From contig JAIXWY010000011.1 in assembly GCA_027490995.1 (NCBI GenBank), positions 930,001-994,000 on the forward strand: 64,000 nucleotides of DNA, read 5' to 3'. This DNA is from Opitutaceae bacterium (GTDB taxonomy: Bacteria; Verrucomicrobiota; Verrucomicrobiia; Opitutales; Opitutaceae). Made by a program: the position numbers and the translations under genes. The notes below the pieces were generated by a model. That model saw nothing but the letters and a program-made list of their open reading frames with translations, made no database searches and had not been told where the DNA came from. This document shows, piece by piece, positions 63,709 to 64,000 of the stretch (its first letter is position 1; each line of letters starts with the position of its first letter).

Positions 63709-63930
63709 CTAGCAGGCACATATCACCAGCTCCTCTGGACGGTGTCGTGACCGTGCCAGTTGCCACGAATCAGGAGCTGTGCGGCCAGGAGCGAAGTAGA
63801 AACCGCTTCCGCGCCGAGTCAGGTGTACGGACCGTTTCGATCCGTGCGCCGACGCAGTTACCCAGAGGGTTACGGCTGCTACTGCGCAGACCAGCACGCA
63901 AACGCGTTGTCCGGCGGGGCCACCCGCCAA
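63709..63930 (-). CDS. Possible small secreted protein, weak ORF
   Basis: 73 codons, starting at TTG with no ribosome-binding site. The N-terminus (QRVCVLVCAVAAVTLWVTASA) looks like a signal peptide with an AxA-type cleavage site, followed by a short basic body. Codon third positions are not as GC-rich as in neighbouring genes, which argues against it. Listed because nothing else explains the stretch. Confidence 0.2.
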   Translation of the reverse strand: MAGGPAGQRVCVLVCAVAAVTLWVTASAHGSKRSVHLTRRGSGFYFAPGRTAPDSWQLARSRHRPEELVICAC

Positions 63931-64000
63931 AAGGCCTCACCCTACATGGGCGAGGCGCGCAAGGACGACGGGGATGCGGGGAGCGAGCGGGCCCGGCAAA

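Larger units (their letters stand above)
63387..64000. other. Long region without a convincing gene, downstream edge of window
   Basis: 614 bp. Its first part holds the DnaA-box cluster and then a T-rich stretch (63533-63553). The rest is GC-rich with no strong coding signal on either strand. The best open frame is a weak 73-codon one on the minus strand, listed separately. I recognise no tRNA, tmRNA, RNase P or SRP RNA. Confidence 0.5.

Noticed and set aside
63486-63766. Minus-strand small frames across the DnaA-box region
   Set aside because: They cover the DnaA boxes and T-rich tract, have no ribosome-binding sites and no protein features.
1-64000. CRISPR array, insertion sequence, prophage, rRNA or tRNA
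   Set aside because: I scanned intergenic regions for direct-repeat arrays, transposase motifs, terminal inverted repeats and tRNA-like ends and saw none; a tRNAscan or CRISPR search would settle it.

Overview
This window is a GC-rich stretch of bacterial chromosome carrying about 60 closely packed genes. Most are housekeeping genes, with no insertion sequences, prophage, CRISPR array, rRNA or tRNA that I could find. The organism is a diderm that makes lipopolysaccharide (lpxA, lpxC, lpxB, a Lol exporter, a TolC-family protein). The fused LpxC-FabZ protein, an EF-P of the 'TPGNLRAF' type, a GH3-family enzyme and a DUF4010 transporter-like protein together suggest Verrucomicrobiota, probably Opitutales/Opitutaceae. 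That placement is inference from gene content, not a database result.

Layout. 0-4.8 kb: a Gfo/Idh/MocA oxidoreductase facing a ThuA-like protein, then radC and the heme pair ccsA/hemX-like plus hemA. 4.8-10.4 kb (minus): lysS, a LolC/E permease, lolD, a GnnA-like oxidoreductase and lpxB, an envelope-lipid operon. 10.5-18 kb: a DUF4010 membrane protein, then serA, plsY, hom, lysC and thrC on the minus strand (serine and aspartate-family amino acids). 18-25.3 kb: an HD phosphohydrolase, dgt, a DUF971 protein, hisI, lpxC-fabZ with lpxA, efp and a divergent thymidine phosphorylase homologue. 25.5-43 kb: argS, a GYF_2 membrane protein, a YihY family protein, a PpiD-like foldase, a TolC-family protein, miaA, a lipid-kinase-like protein, trpA, a gamma-carbonic-anhydrase-like protein, a nucleoside transporter, glpK, an RluA-type pseudouridine synthase, and an alpha/beta hydrolase overlapping a GH3 enzyme. 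43-49 kb: a TlpA-like lipoprotein with a LysR regulator, yggS, a SirB1-like protein, aroE, a prepilin peptidase and a LuxR-type regulator.

The most unusual locus is 48.2-49.9 kb. Two tandem small genes (58 and about 60 codons) each encode a short leader ending in Gly-Gly followed by a hydrophobic, Gly/Ala-rich or cationic body. A 49-residue single-span membrane protein and a LuxR-type regulator whose receiver-like domain lacks the phosphoacceptor Asp follow. This looks like an undescribed double-glycine secreted-peptide (two-peptide bacteriocin-like) system with a possible immunity or accessory protein; its C39-type exporter is not in the window.

50-64 kb: a POT peptide transporter with a 2OG-Fe(II) oxygenase, an AEC transporter, a family 2 glycosyltransferase, purE, an ECF sigma factor operon (sigma, two-span partner, polymer-barrel/RDD fusion), a CPC-type heavy-metal ATPase, an FMN reductase and hrpB. 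Upstream of hrpB, at 63.46-63.58 kb, lie two perfect and several imperfect DnaA boxes, a candidate replication origin or DnaA-controlled region.
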